From contig JBFXEX010000009.1 in the NCBI GenBank assembly GCA_050179645.1, positions 6,521 through 70,520 of the forward strand: a stretch of 64,000 nt of DNA, in the 5' to 3' direction. Shown here piece by piece: positions 61,664 to 64,000 of the stretch. The position numbers and the translations under genes are program-made. The notes under the pieces are model-generated. The model was not told the origin of the DNA. It did not search any database and worked only from the letters and a program-made list of their open reading frames with translations. This DNA comes from VAZQ01 sp050179645 (GTDB lineage: Bacteria > Pseudomonadota > Alphaproteobacteria > Rhizobiales > Xanthobacteraceae). The first letter of the stretch is position 1. Each line of letters begins with the position of its first letter.

Positions 61664-62611
61664 TCACGTCCGGCGTTGCGGATCGACGATGTCGCGCAGA
61701 CCGTCGCCGAGCAGGTTGAAACAGAACACCGCGATCATCAGCGCCGCGCCTGGGAAGAACGCCACCCACCATTCGCCGGACACCATGAAGGCTGCCCCCT
61801 CCGCCACCATGATTCCCCACTCGGCGGTCGGCGGCCGCACACCGAGACCGATAAAGGACAGGCCGGCGGCATTGAGGATGGCGTAGCCCATGGTCAGCGA
61901 CATCTGCACCATCATGATCGGCATGATATTCGGCAGTACCTGTCCGAGCAGGATGCGCATCTCGCCGTTGCCGGACAGCCGGGCGGCCTGCACAAAGCCG
62001 GCCTCGCGGCGGACATTGGCCTCGGCGCGGGCGACGCGGGCATAGAGCGGGAAGTTCACAATCGCGGTGGCGATGACAATGTTCTGCACCGTGTTGCCGA
62101 GCGCCGCGACGATACCCATCGCCAGGACGAACAGCGGAAACGCCATGATGGTATCGGCGATCCGGCCGACAATGCGGTCGGTCCAGCCGCCGAAAAAGCC
62201 GGCCGCGACGCCGGCCAGGCCACCCATCAGAAACACCAGCGCCACCGACGAGATGGCGATGATGAAATCGAGCCGGGTCGCGACGACCACCCGGCTGAAC
62301 ACGTCACGTCCGAGTTGGTCCGTGCCGAACCAGTGCGCGGCGGACGGCCCCTGCAGCGACGCGGTCGTGTCGCTGGCCAGCGGGTCGTACGGCACGATAT
62401 AGGGGCCGAACACCGCAGCGATCACGATCAGCAGGAACAGCCCGAAGGCAAAGCCGGTGACGGCGTTCTCGCCGAGGATGTAGCGGGCGTGGCGCAACGC
62501 TGCGCCCAGTCCGGTGTTGTGCCGCACCGGCGCCGGCGCTGCCGCGGCCGGCGGCGTGGGTGCCGGCGCGTCGGTTGGGAGCGCGACGTTGCTGATGCCG
62601 CGGTTGCTCAT
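61664..62611 (-). CDS. Oligopeptide-type ABC transporter permease (DppC type)
   Basis: The 315-residue product has an unusual Pro/Ala-rich, cytoplasmic N-terminus (about 40 residues), then six transmembrane segments with the DppC landmarks YDPLASDTTASLQGPSAAHWFGTDQLGRDVFSRVV and the EAA motif EAGFVQAARLSGNGEMRILLGQVLPNIMP. It pairs with the permease at 62608, whose stop overlaps this start by 4 bases. The ATPase gene starts 7 bases downstream. Substrate is unknown but may be an amide such as carboxybiuret, biuret or a dipeptide. Confidence 0.93.
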   Translation of the reverse strand: MSNRGISNVALPTDAPAPTPPAAAAPAPVRHNTGLGAALRHARYILGENAVTGFAFGLFLLIVIAAVFGPYIVPYDPLASDTTASLQGPSAAHWFGTDQLGRDVFSRVVVATRLDFIIAISSVALVFLMGGLAGVAAGFFGGWTDRIVGRIADTIMAFPLFVLAMGIVAALGNTVQNIVIATAIVNFPLYARVARAEANVRREAGFVQAARLSGNGEMRILLGQVLPNIMPIMMVQMSLTMGYAILNAAGLSFIGLGVRPPTAEWGIMVAEGAAFMVSGEWWVAFFPGAALMIAVFCFNLLGDGLRDIVDPQRRT

Positions 62612-63621
62612 GCTTCGATCCTCACGCGCGGGTCGATGATGCCGTAGAGAATGTCGATGATCAGGTTGAGTGCGACGTACATCACCGCCATGGTGAGCAC
62701 GAAGCCTTGCAGCGGCGCGAAGTCCGATGCGATCAGCGCCTCGACCGCGAACGAGCCGATGCCCGGCCACGCGAACACCTTCTCGACCAGGACATTGGCG
62801 CCGAGCAGGAACGAAAACACCATGCCAAGCGTGGTGATCACCGGCAGCATGGCGTTGCGGAACGCATAGGTGACGACAACCGTGAACGGCGTCAGGCCGC
62901 TCGCCCGCGCCGTGCGCACGAAATCGGACGACAGCACCGCCAGCATCGACGCTCGCGTCATGCGGGCGATCGGCGCCAGCGAAAAGATGCCAAGCGTCAG
63001 CGCCGGCAGAGCAAGCTGCTTGAGCGCGGCCACGAAGGTCTCGCCCTGCCCGGCGATCAGGCTGTCGATCAGGTAGAAGCCGGTGACGTGCGGCGGCGGA
63101 CTGGCGAAGACGTCAAGCCGGCCAAGCGGCGCCGGCGCCCAGCCGAGCTGATAATAAAACACGTAGACCAGGATCAGGCCGGTGAAGAACACCGGAAGCG
63201 ATACGCCCGCCGTCGATACCACGCGGCAGGTATGGTCGATGATCGAATTGGGCCGCGTCGCTGCCATGATGCCGAGCGGCACCGCGATCAGCATCGCCAC
63301 GATCAGGCCGAGCAGCGTTAGTTCGGCCGAGGCCGGCAGGCGGTTCTTGATTTCAAGGCCTACCGGTTGGCCGGTGGTCAGCGAATTGCCGAGATCGCCG
63401 CGGGCGAGATCTTCGACGTATTTCACGAACTGCACGTAGAGCGGCTTGTCGAGACCGAGTTGCACCCGGATCTGCTCGACCGCCTCCTTGGTGGCGGCGG
63501 GACCCGCGAAATAGGCCGCCGGATCGCCGGGCAATGCGCGGGTCAGCAGGAAGGTGACGATGACGACGCCGATCAGGCTCGGCACCGCCATCAGCAGACG
63601 CTTGAGGATCATCATGAGCAT
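62608..63621 (-). CDS. Oligopeptide-type ABC transporter permease (DppB type)
   Basis: The 337-residue product has about six transmembrane segments and the DppB landmarks SLIGVVIVTFLLTRALPGDPAAYFAGP, DLGNSLTTGQPVGLEIKNRLPASAELTLL and the EAA motif RTARASGLTPFTVVVTYAFRNAMLPVITTLG. The ATG at 63621 has AAGGACGCTCCCC upstream and is preferred over a TTG at 63642. It is in an operon with DppC, the dual ATPase and, further downstream, atzG/E/H. The binding protein gene is upstream and cut by the window edge. Confidence 0.93.
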   Translation of the reverse strand: MLMMILKRLLMAVPSLIGVVIVTFLLTRALPGDPAAYFAGPAATKEAVEQIRVQLGLDKPLYVQFVKYVEDLARGDLGNSLTTGQPVGLEIKNRLPASAELTLLGLIVAMLIAVPLGIMAATRPNSIIDHTCRVVSTAGVSLPVFFTGLILVYVFYYQLGWAPAPLGRLDVFASPPPHVTGFYLIDSLIAGQGETFVAALKQLALPALTLGIFSLAPIARMTRASMLAVLSSDFVRTARASGLTPFTVVVTYAFRNAMLPVITTLGMVFSFLLGANVLVEKVFAWPGIGSFAVEALIASDFAPLQGFVLTMAVMYVALNLIIDILYGIIDPRVRIEA

Positions 63622-63663
63622 GGGGAGCGTCCTTGATGACAAAGCGCCGCCGCGATCTCAGTG

Positions 63664-63778
63664 CGCTCCCCTCCCCCCTTTTTGGGAAGGGATTCTGAGG
63701 TGGGGTTCGTGTTGAGGAATCGCTCTCCCTTACAACGCCCCCCTCCCCAACCCTCCCCCACAAGGGGGGAGGGAGCGG
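63664..63778. repeat. Palindromic G/C-tract repeat between binding protein and permease genes
   Basis: GCTCCCCTCCCCCCTT on the left is mirrored by AAGGGGGGAGGGAGC at the right end, with an inner CCCTCCCCCAC/AGGGGGGAGGG hairpin. It is related to the element at 4546-4684. Such hairpins after a binding-protein gene often moderate the level of downstream permease message. Confidence 0.65.
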
Positions 63779-63796
63779 GACCGAGTCGTGGCGGGA

Positions 63797-64000
63797 CTAG
63801 CCCTTGACCATTGAGCGGTAGTCGAGCCGGCGGTGGAACCAGTACTGGTATCCGGACACGTTCTTCTGCATCGCCACGTTGACGTAGGGCTGGAAGATCG
63901 GGATGCGCGGAATGTCTCTGAAAGCGACGTCGACGAAGCCCTTGACGTCCTTGTCGTAGGCCGCCTTGTCGCCTTCCGCCGCCGCCGTGACGGCGCCGTC
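63797..64000 (-). CDS. Oligopeptide-type ABC substrate-binding protein, C-terminal part (cut by window edge)
   Basis: Only the last 67 codons and stop are present. The readable end is AAAEGDKAAYDKDVKGFVDVAFRD, then IPRIPIFQPYVNVAMQKNVSGYQYWFHRRLDYRSMVKG, which is the closing pattern of the SBP-bac-5 (peptide/nickel) binding proteins. It belongs with the DppB/DppC/DppDF genes that follow on the same strand, and the 175-base gap holds a palindromic repeat. The ligand cannot be determined from the fragment. Confidence 0.85.
   Translation of the reverse strand, partial: DGAVTAAAEGDKAAYDKDVKGFVDVAFRDIPRIPIFQPYVNVAMQKNVSGYQYWFHRRLDYRSMVKG

Overview
The window is high-GC DNA, densely coded on both strands, and looks like the chromosome of an alphaproteobacterium of the order Hyphomicrobiales (Bradyrhizobium/Xanthobacteraceae-like). 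The reasons are three orphan Bug/TctC binding proteins, many ABC and amidase genes, a CyaC-type redox cyclase, short rhizobial-type secreted proteins, and dispersed palindromic repeats of the 'CCCGGAT...ATCCGGG' kind. No rRNA, tRNA, CRISPR array, transposase or phage gene was seen. The species assignment is inference.

Layout: 1-174 is the start of a sulfatase cut by the window edge. 351-2887 is a thiamine-pyrimidine operon: promoter, TPP riboswitch, a small membrane protein, then thiC. 2900-5425 holds a zeta-toxin-like kinase with a tiny partner gene, two small uncharacterised proteins and several palindromic repeats. 5501-9959 contains two Bug binding proteins, a tandem YciI protein, an SDR and a SnoaL-like protein. 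9990-10841 is a multiply frameshifted pseudogene. 10981-19820 is a run of small metabolic and hypothetical genes: hydrolases, cupin, GST, VOC, a flavin monooxygenase with a DOPA-dioxygenase-like partner, Uma2, a CMD protein and an orphan BrnA-like antitoxin. 19975-32003 includes a peroxiredoxin-like/2OG-oxygenase fusion, two related secreted proteins with clear terminators, an MltB-type transglycosylase, an unrecognised helical protein, a third Bug protein, an amidohydrolase, a YqhA-like membrane protein, tam and ettA. 32296-41172 includes a dehydrogenase, an ECF42 sigma factor whose usual YciI/DGPF neighbour is separated from it by a Shedu-type (DUF4263) anti-phage nuclease gene, a polytopic membrane protein, a CyaC-like adenylate cyclase and a Kazal-type inhibitor.

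41234-64000 is the most striking part: about 23 kb apparently devoted to cyanuric acid/biuret nitrogen scavenging. It carries a LysR regulator divergent from a NitT/TauT-type ABC system, an SDR, a cyclic amidohydrolase and an AtzD/barbiturase-family ring-opening hydrolase. These are followed by a BMP-type ABC importer interleaved with biuret hydrolase (BiuH), then a second isochorismatase-family hydrolase with allophanate hydrolase (AtzF). The last block is an oligopeptide-type ABC system followed on the same strand by AtzG, AtzE, AtzH and a GntR regulator. All steps from ring opening to ammonia and CO2 appear to be present by two alternative routes: spontaneous decarboxylation to biuret then BiuH, or AtzEG acting on carboxybiuret. 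Three uptake systems surround them. The enzymes belong to known families. The combined organisation, the exact substrates, and the regulatory palindromes at 42244-42265 and 54308-54319 are what deserve attention.
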